This document shows, piece by piece, positions 50,041 through 59,902 of a stretch of 64,000 bases of DNA. A program made the translations under genes and the position numbers. The notes under the pieces are model-generated. The model did no database searches, was not told the DNA's origin, and saw only the letters and a program-made list of their open reading frames with translations. Each line of letters opens with the position of its first letter. Position 1 is the stretch's first letter. The stretch spans positions 71,181,239 to 71,245,238 of the forward strand of contig NC_135712.1 in assembly GCF_964656455.1 (NCBI RefSeq), given 5' to 3'. Source of the DNA: Halichoerus grypus. Taxonomy: Eukaryota > Chordata > Mammalia > Carnivora > Phocidae.

Positions 50041-50694
50041 AATTAGAAAAGAAAAAATTTAGTAGGAAAAATTTGACCTCACACAGATGAAATAAACTAG
50101 AAGAATTATTTACAGATGCTTTTACCACTCTGTTGATTACAAGGTTCCAAAGAGAATTCAACCAGATTCAACATAAAGCACTACTTCAGAGCAGAGCAGT
50201 AGTAAGCAAAACTATTAGGAAATAAGTAACAATCCAGGTTCAATCAAAACCACTAACTGAAAAGTTAATAAAATTTTCCTCCAATTCTATAAACTTTTAG
50301 CCAATAGAATGATCCATATACTGTCATAAACGTTTTCCTTTCTAAAACCTAGCCTGCAAAGTCACACACACGAAGTTAGCAACAAACTAAAATATGACTG
50401 GAACCAATAAATAACAACAACAACAACAAAAATCTAAGAAATTTTGACATTTTACTATTACAGCTAGAAGTTTGCAAACCTTGATTACTAAATAAATACT
50501 TTTCAAAATGTGTAAATTCCATAATTACAAGCATCATTCCATCATAAATATTCTCCTTCAAAGTAAAAATTAAAAAAAAAATGCCATTGACCCTACAGAT
50601 CAACATCTATGTTAAACACACTTGTTAGTGTTTACCACATTAAAATATTCAACTTATGATAAAGAACATAAATCCTAATAACTAAACATGAGGA

Positions 50695-50870
50695 GAAGCT
50701 CTGGATTCAGATTAGTTGAGTTCAATTTCTGGCTCCACAATTTAGTATCTGAGGGTCCTTGCACAAGGCACATGTAATCTCTCAGTGCCTCAGTTTTCTA
50801 ATCTATAAAATGGTATAGGTGAATATACACTTCATAGGACTATGATGACTAAATGAGACACTTGTATTAC
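50695..50870 (+). mobile_element. MIR SINE
   Basis: gctctggattcagattagtt, gagttcaatttctggctcca, aatctctcagtgcctcagtt, ttctaatctataaaatgg and gactatgatgactaaatgag mark a MIR copy. The preceding 50040-50695 has no feature I can name. Confidence 0.9.
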
Positions 50871-51085
50871 ACACAAAAAGTGCTTTTTAAATACACTTTT
50901 TACATACACTTGAAAAAGTCAAAATCTCACATTCATTAGGATGGCTATTATTAAAAAAACTTAAAATAACAAGTGTTGGCAAAAGTATGGAGAAACTGGG
51001 ACCTTTGTGCACTGTTGGTGGGACTATAAAATGATGCAACTGCTATGGGAGGCAGTATAGCAGTTCCTCAAAAAATTAAAAATAT

Positions 51086-51314
51086 AGGGGTGCCTGGGTG
51101 CCTTCGGCTCGGGTCATGATCCCAGGGTTCTGGGATTCAGCCCCACGTCAGGCTCTCTGCTCAGCGGGAAGCCTGCTTCTCCCTCTCCCACTCCCCTTGC
51201 TTGTGTTCCCTCTCGCTGTGTCTCTCTCTGTCAAATAAATACACTTGATCTTAGCCAAAAGGCCGAGAAGCAATCTGTCAAATAAATAAATAAAATCTTT
51301 AAAAAAAAAAAAAA
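51086..51314 (+). mobile_element. Carnivora SINE lacking part of its head, interrupted by U2 DNA
   Basis: Begins ggggtgcctgggtg and jumps straight to ccttcggctc. The stretch with gctcagtcgttaagcgtctg present in other copies is absent, which removes most of the polymerase III A-box. The body and tail are of the young type, but a 34-base U2 snRNA fragment with a duplicated target interrupts the tail at 51241-51274. The SINE tail resumes at 51275 and ends in an A-run at 51314. Confidence 0.93.
51241..51274 (-). pseudogene. U2 snRNA 5'-end retro-fragment (nt 1-34)
   Basis: On the minus strand this reads ATTGCTTCTCGGCCTTTTGG followed by CTAAGATCAAGTGT. That is U2 spliceosomal RNA nucleotides 1-34 with one difference (third base T for C). 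It stops just inside the branch-point-pairing GUAGUA. It is flanked by a 13-base direct repeat ctgtcaaataaat (51228-51240 and 51275-51287) of the SINE tail, the mark of a retrotransposition event. There is no poly-A. 3'-truncated snRNA retropseudogenes without A-tails are a known class. It is too short to act as U2. Confidence 0.9.
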
Positions 51315-51315
51315 A

Positions 51316-51354
51316 TGTGTGTGTGTACACACACACACACACACACACACACAC
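51316..51354 (+). repeat. (TG)n-(AC)n self-complementary microsatellite
   Basis: About five TG units run directly into about fourteen AC units. The two halves can pair with each other. The tract sits between the A-tail of the SINE and the resumed L1 tail. Confidence 0.95.
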
Positions 51355-51477
51355 CCCCAATATGATCCTGCAATCTCGCTTTTGGGTATCCCAAAAATTG
51401 AAAGAAGTGTTTCAAAGAGGTATCTGCACACCCATGTTCAAAGCAGCACTATTCACAATAGCCAAGAGGTGAAAATA

Positions 51478-51682
51478 TGGGGCGCCTGGGTGGCTCAGTC
51501 TTTAAGCGTCTGCCTTCGGCTCAGGTCGTGATCCCAGGGTCCTGGGATCGAGCCCCGCATCGGGCTCCCTGCTCAGCAGGAAGCCTGTTTCTCCCTTTCC
51601 CACTCACCCTGCTTGTGTTCCCTCTTTCGCTGTCTCTCTCTGTCAAATAAATAAATAAAATCTTTAAAAAAAAAAAAAAAAA
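51478..51682 (+). mobile_element. Young Carnivora SINE
   Basis: Full-length copy with head GGGGCGCCTGGGTGGCTCAG and long A-tail. Target duplication gtgaaaata (51469-51477 and 51683-51691) in the L1 tail. Confidence 0.95.
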
Positions 51683-52094
51683 GTGAAAATACCCCAAATG
51701 TCCATCAATGGATGAATGCATAAACAAAATGTGATATATACATACAGTAAAATAAATTCAGTCTTAAACAGGAAATTCTGTCACATGCTACAACATGGAG
51801 GCACTTTAAGAACATTAAGTGAAATGTCACAAAAAGACAAGTACTGTATGATTCCCCTTATATGAGCTATTTACAGCAGTCAAAATCATAGAGACAGAAA
51901 GTACAATGATAGTTACCAGGTGTTGGGGGCAGGAGGAAAAGCTCCCGGGAGTATTGTTTACTGGGTAGAGTTTTGGTTTTGCAAGAGGAATAAGTTCTGA
52001 ACTGTTTTTACAACAATGTGAATATACTTAACACTATCAAACTACATTTACAAGTGGTTAAGATGATAAATGTCATTTTCTTTTTACAATTAAA

Positions 52095-54480
52095 AAAAAA
52101 GGAGTCATACTTCTGAAACCCAGTATCTACAAATTTAAATGTCCTTTACCATGTTCACAAGGCCTAGTGAAATTTAGTTAATAGAGTAGCAACAAATGAA
52201 TGGAGCCAAAAATCTCAAAAGTGGATAGTGTTATTACATAATCCATCTTCATTTTGAAAAATTTCAGAACTAAAAAACCGCATTAAAGTAAGCTTGCTAT
52301 TTATTGCAGACAAACTATACAAATCTCGTGATTTAACTTACTCAAGTCTCTAAAGACAGCCTGATCTTGAGCCCAGGTTTTTCTCCTGTGCGCAAGAAAA
52401 GCAGACGAATTCTCTGACCCCATAAGTAACTCCAGGGATCTAGACTAGTATGAAATCTTTGAAGACTACTAAGGTTGTCTCAGATTCCAGACAAACCTAA
52501 GAATCATAAATGACCTCAAACCAATATGGACCTGAACACCTGGGCTCTGACTTGTAATCAAACCATATCCAGTCTACTTTACTGACAAATTTTCAAATAT
52601 AAGTACAGGAAATGAGAATATAAAATCAAATATATTAAGTTTTCAAATTGTTCTCATCTAAATCATGGATTAAAATTAGGCAGACTTTATTTTCCATTTA
52701 TAGAAAAATGATCACCAGATACTTGGGGAATAAATTTTAAAGAAGTCTATATAGCTCATGGATTTTTTTTTAGATATAACTTTAAATATTCAGTTCTAAA
52801 GAAACAACTTACCAGCTGAAATTCAAAATTAATAAAAACTGTTCTACTTTCAATAATTTTTAAATCTTCAAGGCATCCTTCAACGTTACTAGCAAACAAC
52901 ATAGCTAGGACAATGACTGCCATGTTTCACTGAATCGACGATATTGATTCTAAGATGCACCATTATTTCATGTGCCACTAAGAATGTAAAATCACTTCCA
53001 ACATACATCAGTCATAAAATGTACCCCAAATTCAGAGAGATTAAAATATTTAAAAATTGTTATCTCAGAACAGATGTAATGCAATATGTACATGCCTATT
53101 CCTCTGAACAAGCCCCAGGTACCAGAAACATGATCTAATTAACATATTTCAACTACAGAGGGAAGGAGAAAATAAATCAACATTTCTATAACACCAAAAT
53201 CCCAGAGCCCCACACAAACTTCTTTTAAATGTGTGAAAACAGTCAATACAAACTACAAGCTCAAAGAATCAATAAATAATTATGCAGACAGCAAATCCAA
53301 AGAAGTAACTACATAATTCACTACAGCTAAGGAAATGATTTCCAAACTCATGCAGTGAAGAACCTAAGCACCAAATGACTTTCAAACAACTCAGGTGGTC
53401 AAGACCCATGTCTCCTTAAATCCAATGGTCCACAGGTAACCAGCTCAGAAAACAGAGTGCCACCTACTAAAGGAAAAAACAGTTAATCCAGCATTTTTCA
53501 GCACATACTATGAACACAATATTGACACTAGTTTAGCTTAGGGCGATGTACAGGTTTAAAGTACACTAATATGCTGTTTCAAGAACAATGATACAGGTGC
53601 AAAGCAAAAAGAAAATCTTACCTAAAAATTTTCACAAACTGACAAAAGTAATAAAGTTTAATAAATTAACCCAATTTCAGTAAATACAAAAGAATGCATT
53701 TATTAATTTAGTAAACAATTCAATTACAGTATGGAAACACATAAAAATCTCTACTAAATTTACCCATTTCAAAATTCCTAAAATCTATTATTTTTCTTAC
53801 ACCAAAATTTGATATCACATCCTATAAAACATTAAAATGTATGTAAATATAAATATCAAGGTAAATTCATTCACAACCAATGAAATTATACAGGACTAAG
53901 ACGACTGACAAATACAAACTTATTAGAAGACTAATTCTCTTAAAATTCAATTATGTGTAAGAACAGATAAACATTCAAAACAGGCAAGGCGAAATATATT
54001 TTAAAAATCCCTCCACACATACCCTCCAAATCTACCTCCAATCTACAGAGAAATCTAAGAAGTGTAGAATCTGTTTACTTTACTGACCATTTAATTTTCT
54101 TAAGTCGCAGACTTCACACAGAGAAGGACTACACCCATCTATGTCTATAGGTAAACAAGGACATACAAGTCATACTATTTTTTTTCTAAACAGTGACTCT
54201 ACTAAATAAAACATTCCTAGGTTTAATGTTGATTTAGAAAACCAAATAACTAAAAATGTTTCCCTTTCTTTTTGGCTGTTTTTTCAGAGGAATCCAATTT
54301 GATCATCCATTTGTACCTTAAACATCAGAGCTTAGAAATTCAAATGTAAAAAATGTCCATCAGTTTAAACAAAAAAGACAGAATGTTGATAATTTTTGAA
54401 GATGGGTTACAGTTAATTATATTAATTATACTGTTCTCTATTCTTGTGTAGGTTTTTAAAAGTCTATAATAATATTAGAT
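52095..54480. other. Intron 3 stretch without recognised features
   Basis: About 2.4 kb of AT-rich DNA with no repeat or gene I recognise. The lack of visible repeats in a repeat-dense intron could reflect constraint or chance. Confidence 0.5.
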
Positions 54481-54496
54481 TTAAAAATTATTCAAG

Positions 54497-54694
54497 GGGC
54501 GCCTGGGTGGCTCAGTCGTTAAGCGTCTGCCTTCGGCTCAGGTCATGATCCCAGGGTCCTGGGATCGAGCCCCGCATGGGGTTCCCTGCTCTGCGGGAAG
54601 CCTGCTTCTCCCTCTCCCACTCCCTCTGCTTGTGTTCCCTCTCTCGCTGTGTCTCTCTCTGTCAAATAAATAAAATCTTTAAAAAAAAAAAAAA
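54497..54694 (+). mobile_element. Young Carnivora SINE
   Basis: Head GGGGCGCCTGGGTGGCTCAG, with full body and A-tail. Perfect 14-base target duplication aaaaattattcaag at 54483-54496 and 54695-54708. One of the cleanest copies in the window. Confidence 0.97.
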
Positions 54695-54709
54695 AAAAAT
54701 TATTCAAGT

Positions 54710-55645
54710 GTACTGAGAGGTCTTCCTTAAAATCTTAATTTTAAAACAAATTTAGTAGAGAGTATCAATAGCATTAAGTTTTTTGACAAAGTACACTAAT
54801 TTGAAGGTAGTCCACAAACACATCAAAAGTTACTCTATTAATAAACAGATGTTAGGTACATATTGACTTGGAAGTTACTAAGGAAATAAATGTAATGCAA
54901 TGAAGTACATGTCCTATTTATATAGTCAGTGATTAATAAAAAAAATTTCATTCTTAGAATTGGAAGGGACAAATTTTCTAGTTCTGTGGTGTAGACCACT
55001 TTTCTAGGTACCTATAGGAGAGGGCAGAAACCATCTTGTTTCATAAATTGGGAACTGTGTACAAAATATGAGATTTTGTTTTAAAAAAGAATCTAGCTAC
55101 TTTAAAATCAGGGTGGAGGAAGGGCTAAAAGCCATTGTTCTACTGCATTCACATTCTACAGAAAATATAGGGACCTAGAAAAGGTCAAATGACTTATATA
55201 CCATTCAATTAATGGCAGTGTAAGGAATAGAATTTAGGACTTTTGACTGTTTGCCCAGTTCTACTTTAAAACAATGCACCACCTTAAATTTAAGTTAGTT
55301 ATGAATAATATTGTTTCAATTTTCTTGGCTACAAAATAGTATTAGACAAATTGACAAAATCATCTCTAAGATAATTTTCCAGGTCTAAAATTCTGACTCC
55401 ATGAATGCTAAGTTTAAACAGAAGTCTATATTAAGGAGATGTATGTCCTTAAACATAACAGAACTCTTCAAACATTTTCAGGGACTTCAGAGAAATAGAA
55501 GTCAAATATAGAAACAAGCTAAAAGTTAGTTATTCAGTCTTTATTTTTTGGATCCTGAAACATTTCTGCAACTTCTCCATCTTTTAATAGTTAATGCTGA
55601 GGATATAAAACACTGTCACCAAAGACCACTGAAATAATCATACTG
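54710..55645. other. Intron 3 stretch without recognised features
   Basis: The 3' part (55130-55270: tctacagaaaatatagggac, ctagaaaaggtcaaatgact) could be a very old MIR-type fragment, but it is too diverged to call. Confidence 0.4.
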
Positions 55646-55651
55646 AAAGTT

Positions 55652-55706
55652 TTTTTGGTTATTAGATATTTGGTTATTAGATATTTTTGGTTATTAGATA
55701 TTTTTG
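55652..55706 (+). repeat. 17-base tandem repeat, three copies
   Basis: The unit is close to ggttattagatattttt, repeated three times with a shorter middle copy. It lies about 170 bases below the second DLG1 coding exon, within intron 3. Confidence 0.9.
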
Positions 55707-55872
55707 GAAAGGATATTGGCCTAACTATCAAACATACAAGTTTGATGTTCAAGTTACTGAACGCCTATAGAGAACCAAATACATCACTCTGTTAAGTTTA
55801 AAATAAATGAATTCAGAAAAGCATTAAGCCTAGCTAACACATAATGGTCACGAATAAAGTTTTAATTCCCAC

Positions 55873-56004
55873 CTATTAAAGCCTGAAAGAGGTTGCTCTG
55901 AAATATGTTAATAACCCGTTCTATGGAACTTCTGAGCTGTCTGTCTTCAGTTTGGCTTAGTTTTGAACGATATTCTTCCAAAAGGTGCAATGCTCTCTGG
56001 GTGT
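55873..56004 (-). CDS. DLG1: DLG1 coding exon (L27 domain, residues 7-51)
   Basis: Second coding exon, 132 bases. The acceptor is a pyrimidine-rich TTTTCTTCTCAG and the donor is ATAG|GTGGGA. It enters in phase 1 (completing Asp7) and leaves in phase 1 (first base of Asp51). The translation reads [20 protein letters not shown] and later [19 protein letters not shown]. This is the helical core of the L27 domain, which drives hetero-oligomerisation of MAGUKs with partners at basolateral membranes and synapses. Its presence identifies the beta-type (L27-containing) N-terminus. The exon joins perfectly to its neighbours in frame. Confidence 0.97.
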
Positions 56005-56613
56005 CTGAGAAGAAAAGAAGAGTCTGATTAAAATTACACACTACTTATGCAGCAAATAATTCTGCAAGACATCTAAACACTTCCCCAAATCCTCTCAATC
56101 AATGCTACCACATTCACAAACATATGTATTCCCTAGAATAATCAAAAAAATTTTTAAATGTCACAGAAAAAGGATGATAAGCAGTTGCTAATAAATGTGT
56201 ACTAGTAGCCTACCACAATAAAAGACTGATCAAGATATTAGTTAACATAGCTTCAACTGATCTGATATGCAAAAGCAGATTATCTACAATTTGTCATTAT
56301 AATACAAATCTTAAATGTTTCAAAATACTAGCTCTTAGCCTGGATCCTACAATTGCTCACAAAAGAGTGTTTAGTAAGAATCACAAAGTAAAATATTAAA
56401 ACACCAATTCAAAGTTTTTAAAAAGACATTTCAGAGTGAAATTAACTGCCTCTCCAGTCACTAGAGAGATGTCAAAAAAGAAAGTTTGAAAAACATTTAG
56501 ATGTTTCCCTCTTCTGAAGGGTATGAGACTTAGATTCCCTAAGTAGTAAGGCTAAAACGATGTTGTCTCATCAGAGTTAAACATTTTTAAAACACAGCAA
56601 TCACAGAACAGAT

Positions 56614-56630
56614 ACACACACACACACACA
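56614..56630 (+). repeat. (AC)n microsatellite in intron 2
   Basis: About eight AC units, only about 26 bases downstream (in gene orientation) of the start-codon exon. Short, so modest variability is expected. Confidence 0.95.
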
Positions 56631-56655
56631 GGAGAGTTCCGAAATAAATTCTCAC

Positions 56656-56705
56656 CTTGCTTCCGGACTGGCATTTTTCTCCAGTATCAGGAAGAGGGCA
56701 CACAC
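56656..56705 (-). CDS. DLG1: DLG1 start-codon exon (5'-UTR end and residues 1-7)
   Basis: A 50-base exon with acceptor TTTTTAAAG and donor CAAG|GTGAGA. It carries the last 31 bases of 5' untranslated sequence, then ATG at 56674-56672 in the context GAAAAATGC. The coding part is 19 bases (MPVRKQ plus the first base of Asp7). I chose this ATG because it gives the known beta-type N-terminus and joins in frame to the next exon. The following intron (56005-56655) is only 651 bases and holds no repeat except the short AC run. Confidence 0.95.
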
Positions 56706-57617
56706 CTTTAAAAACAGAAAAGAAACAACTAAAGCAAAGAACAGAATTGTGGTTAAACTAGTATTTCCCCCTGAATCTCAAATCGAAAAACTCCCAGCCC
56801 TATTTGAAAAGGCCACCACCTGGCGAAGTTTTCCTAAGTGAAAGAGCGAGCCTCAAACCCCAGCAGTGTTAGTCAATCTAGAAAGCTTTTACCTAAGGGT
56901 GAGTACCCCTACAAATTAAGAGCAGACAGAAGCCTGCTTCCAAATTCTCCTCGAAAGCTGCTCCCTCTCCAAAGGGTACTAAATGCCTAGACGTGGGGCC
57001 ACCCCTCTCCCGGCGTAAGTATGCATATTCCCCACCTGCTACGGGGGGGGGGAGGGCGGTGCAGAGGCGCTCCGACCCTTGGCCCCTAAGCTAGTAGCGA
57101 CCGTACAACGCTGAGACAGGACCAGCTAGGCTGGTCACCCCACCCCACTCGGGCCCCCTCCTCTCGCTTGCCTTTCTCCTTGCTCGCTGCCTCCGGGCTA
57201 CTCCAGCGGGGGCCGGACAGGGCTGCGGCCGCTCTCCGCGACGCCCTCACGCCCCACATGCACACCTCCGCGGGCCCCCACACCTGCGGCGCCACCACAA
57301 AGTTCTTGCAAGCGGCGTGCGCTCGGAGCTGGGGTGCGCCCCGGACCAGTCGGGGCGGCTTCCCCGCCCTGCCCCGCTCCACGTCCCCCCGCCCCGCCCG
57401 GGGCTCGGGGAGCTGAACTGAGGGGGGTGAAGGAACGGGGGAGGAGTTCCCCTTGGCGGCCGCACCCCCGCCGCCGCTTCCTCCTCCGCCTCCTCTGCCC
57501 GGGCCGCCTCACTCGCCGCGGCCCACTACCCGTTCGCCCTCTCCCCTCCAGCCGCCCCACCCCCGGAACCTCGCCTCCTTCCGCGCCCCCAACCGCTCTC
57601 CCCCCAAACTTTCCGCC

Positions 57618-57628
57618 AAGATGGCGGC
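57618..57628 (+). promoter_or_regulatory. YY1-type motif
   Basis: AAGATGGCGGC on the plus strand is a strong YY1 binding sequence, commonly found just downstream of start sites of TATA-less promoters. Its orientation would suit a plus-strand transcript, divergent from DLG1. Confidence 0.75.
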
Positions 57629-57652
57629 CCCGGAGCTGGACTGCCGCGCCCC

Positions 57653-57658
57653 CACGTG
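57653..57658. promoter_or_regulatory. CACGTG E-box
   Basis: A palindromic CACGTG followed by AC, the USF/MYC/TFE-type E-box, 25 bases from the YY1 motif and 23 bases from the CCAAT box. The cluster marks the likely core of the promoter. Confidence 0.7.
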
Positions 57659-57680
57659 ACCGCTTTCCCGGCGCTCTCAG

Positions 57681-57685
57681 CCAAT
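57681..57685 (+). promoter_or_regulatory. CCAAT box (NF-Y type)
   Basis: CAGCCAATGGGAA matches the NF-Y site well. On the minus strand it would be an inverted CCAAT upstream of a DLG1 start near 57600. On the plus strand it could serve a divergent start near 57750. NF-Y boxes are often shared by two-way promoters. Confidence 0.7.
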
Positions 57686-58259
57686 GGGAAGTGAGGAGGC
57701 GGCTGGCGCCGAGCCCCGGGCTCTCAGCGCTGCTACCTTTGGGTTGGAAGGGGGAGGAGGGCCGGGAGGGGGCTGGGGAACGGGAAAGGGGACCCGGGGA
57801 ACATCCCAAGTGAGTCTCCTCTCTTAAAGGGGCGGCCACCGAAGTGGCTCTCAGGACAAAGGAGTTGACACACAGACTCTACAGGTGGTCCGTGGTGGCC
57901 CTGGAAGAGTCCGCCTTTACCTCGCCCTAGCCCACCGGTGTGTCCCGCGGTACAGAGCGAGTAGCGCGCCAGGCCCGGAAGGGTCTGGGTGTCTGAAGAG
58001 AGACGTGACCTCACCTACACCAGATCCAAGACACACGTTCCGAGACACCCTTTAACCTCACTAAACACGTGCTGTTTTCAAGTCCTAGGCAGGAGAGAGT
58101 GCCTGGCGCCCCCGGGGGTAGATCCCCAACCGGGAAAATCGGCCTTGGGAAGGAGTAGACTGCAACACCCACATTAGGGGCGGGGGCGGGCGGGGCCTGG
58201 AAGGGGGGAAGGGGGAGGAGTTTGGGCGGGGGCTGGGGGGTGCAATCTCTGCACCGTCT

Positions 58260-58650
58260 TCCACTTTGTACTGATTTTTTTTTTTATTCGCCCTTCAGCA
58301 AAAGTCTTTTGGGAGGAGGGGGGTTGAATAAAAAAAAGGCACGTAAAATAGGGAGATAGATTAAGAGTTTGAGGGGTTTACTAGAGGGTTTTTAAGTCTA
58401 AGTGATTAATTCTAAGTGTGAATGTATTTAAGAGTGGAAAGAGAACATTTGTTCCTTCTTTCACTCGCTCATTCATTCACACCCCCTTGCCTGTGCCCCC
58501 CGCCCAGTCATCAGTCTCAGGTATTAGCCAAGCTCTGGCGGCCCCTTTAAGAACTCACCTGTAGCTACCTCCTCCGAAAGCCAGCGCACTCGCGGCTGGT
58601 TTAAGTTTAGACTGCACGTCAGAGAGGGACTTTGGGTCGGCCAGAACCCG
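58260..58650. other. Upstream flank of the CpG island
   Basis: GC falls again and a T-run (58267) and A-run occur. No supported feature. If DLG1 has a divergent antisense transcript, as in human (DLG1-AS1), its exons could lie here, but I see no proof. Confidence 0.4.
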
Positions 58651-58654
58651 GCTC

Positions 58655-58805
58655 TGGGTCTGAGCCACCCGGGTTGTAGAAGGAGAAATTGCGACAAGCT
58701 GTCCAAGTCACTGTTCAGATCTTTGAGCCTCGTCTGCATAACAGGGACCTCCCTCCTCTGAAGTCCAGAGAGAATTTGCCCAAGGTCACTCAGAGTTAGT
58801 AACAA
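58655..58805 (+). mobile_element. MIR-like fragments
   Basis: aagtcactgttcagatcttt and gagcctcgtctgcataacag look like a plus-strand MIR core. gaatttgcccaaggtcactc further on looks like a minus-strand MIR piece. Possibly two adjoining fragments. Confidence 0.55.
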
Positions 58806-59009
58806 AACTGGAAACGCGAAGATCGTCTTTCAAAACCGGAAGACTCTTCTGGTAAACCTGACAGCCTTTCGCCGAGGCCATATGCTGGGGCTAATAAAGG
58901 GAAGTCCCTGAAACCTTGTACTGTAACAGTAACAGTTACTCAGAGGCGTGCTGACCACGGGTTGCACTTTAGGATTGCACCTTGGAATTCTAACTTGAGC
59001 AAATCCAAT

Positions 59010-59165
59010 GACTTTAGAGCTCATTTAACCCAATCTCTCAGTTTAAGATAAAGAAACTGAGGTTCAGAGAGGGGAAGCAACTTGCCCAAGGACATATAGG
59101 CTAATCAGTGACAGCAGCCCAGAATTAGTTCTCCTATCTCTAATCAGGGCTGTTTGCACTGTGAT
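59010..59165 (-). mobile_element. MIR SINE fragment
   Basis: Plus-strand text ataaagaaactgaggttcag, agaggggaagcaacttgccc and aaggacatataggctaatca is the reverse complement of a MIR core. Confidence 0.88.
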
Positions 59166-59730
59166 TTTGGACAACCTGACAGTGGTATGTTGGTATATTA
59201 GCAGCAGATGTCTGTGCTCTCCTAGGCCAAGCATCTTGGGAGCTCGAGCAACAGTTTAAAGCAACATTCTGTGGAAGAAATGGGATGAAAAAGTGAAAGG
59301 AAGCTCCTAAATGCAAGGAGCGTAAATGGAGAGATTTTTAAAATAGTGAACTAGGGAGGTTTGTAATCGTGAAAATAACTGATGGTATGCATGCTGTTAT
59401 TGTCAAGACTTCATTGATGAATTGTGAATGGAATAGTTCCAGTTAAGGAAGCATTCTAAGAATGGAATCCCTTCAGAATTCAGGAGGAAGGAGGGATTTT
59501 GCCCTCACCCTTAATATCATTCATTATTCATATACGTTCACTTGCTAGGCAATGAGGATAGAAATAGTTAAGATCCAAACCCTGCTCTCAAGGAACCACA
59601 GCCTGTAACAAATGGATAAAGGCCAGTAAAGCTTTTCCCAAGGGCCACTGTAAAGTCAAAAGCAAAATTTGTGTGAGTTCTCAATGTCATCCTAGTCTTC
59701 CATTAAAGACAAAGAGGAGGGAGAGGAGGA

Positions 59731-59776
59731 AGAGGATGACAAGAGGGCACGAAGCCCTTCCTTCTTGTCATCCTCT
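59731..59776. other. Long imperfect hairpin
   Basis: Arms agaggatgacaag (59731-59743) and cttgtcatcctct (59764-59776) are perfect reverse complements. Inside them agggc (59744-59748) pairs with gccct (59754-59758), leaving a 5-base loop acgaa and a 5-base bulge tcctt on one side. That gives 18 paired bases in 46. It might be a chance inverted repeat in a GA-rich tract or a small structured RNA. No surrounding gene helps to decide. The neighbouring 59165-59730 has no recognised feature. Confidence 0.6.
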
Positions 59777-59902
59777 AGCTCTGTTGGTTGTCAGCAGTGT
59801 CCAAAAGCAGAAATGAGCACTTCTTCCATCCTTGGGGGCCAGGACAAGTCCAGGCCTAGAATGAGAGGTCTTTATTCCTTATTCCTCCTTTCTATTCACC
59901 TG

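Larger units (their letters stand above)
50925..52090 (+). mobile_element. Old L1 3' end hosting two SINEs
   Basis: L1 tail in order: attcattaggatggctatta, acaagtgttggcaaaagtat, tgcactgttggtgggactat, then after the first SINE atgatcctgcaatctcgctt, caaagcagcactattcacaa, after the second SINE gtccatcaatggatgaatgc, tacaacatggaggcacttta, cccttatatgagctattta and a GGGGGCAGGAGGAAAAG 3'-UTR stretch. SINEs lie at 51086-51314 and 51478-51682, so the L1 is older than both. Confidence 0.9.
57040..58250. promoter_or_regulatory. DLG1: CpG island with DLG1 promoter and non-coding first exon
   Basis: Sharp shift from AT-rich to very GC- and CpG-rich sequence, densest at 57160-57740, with a weaker second part at 58170-58250 rich in GC boxes (ggggcgggggcgggcggggc). 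There is no TATA box, which is usual for housekeeping-type dispersed promoters. The island lies just upstream of the first DLG1 coding exon on the minus strand, so the 5'-UTR exon must be here. Plausible donor sites in gene orientation are CAG|GTGTGG (exon end 57284) and CAG|GTGGGG (exon end 57036), but I cannot tell which is used. Large overlapping open frames here come from GC-richness and are not called. Confidence 0.88.

Noticed and set aside
57005..57020. Strong plus-strand donor-like sequence ggcgtaagtatgc at the island edge
   Set aside because: It could belong to a divergent transcript, but without an exon frame, acceptor or expression evidence it cannot be called.
57198..57839. 213-codon minus-strand frame and the 159-codon plus-strand frame (57334-57813) in the CpG island
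   Set aside because: GC-rich DNA lacks stop codons, so long frames appear in several phases at once. Text is Arg/Gly/Pro/Ala repeats with no domain, and the region is explained by the DLG1 promoter and 5'-UTR.
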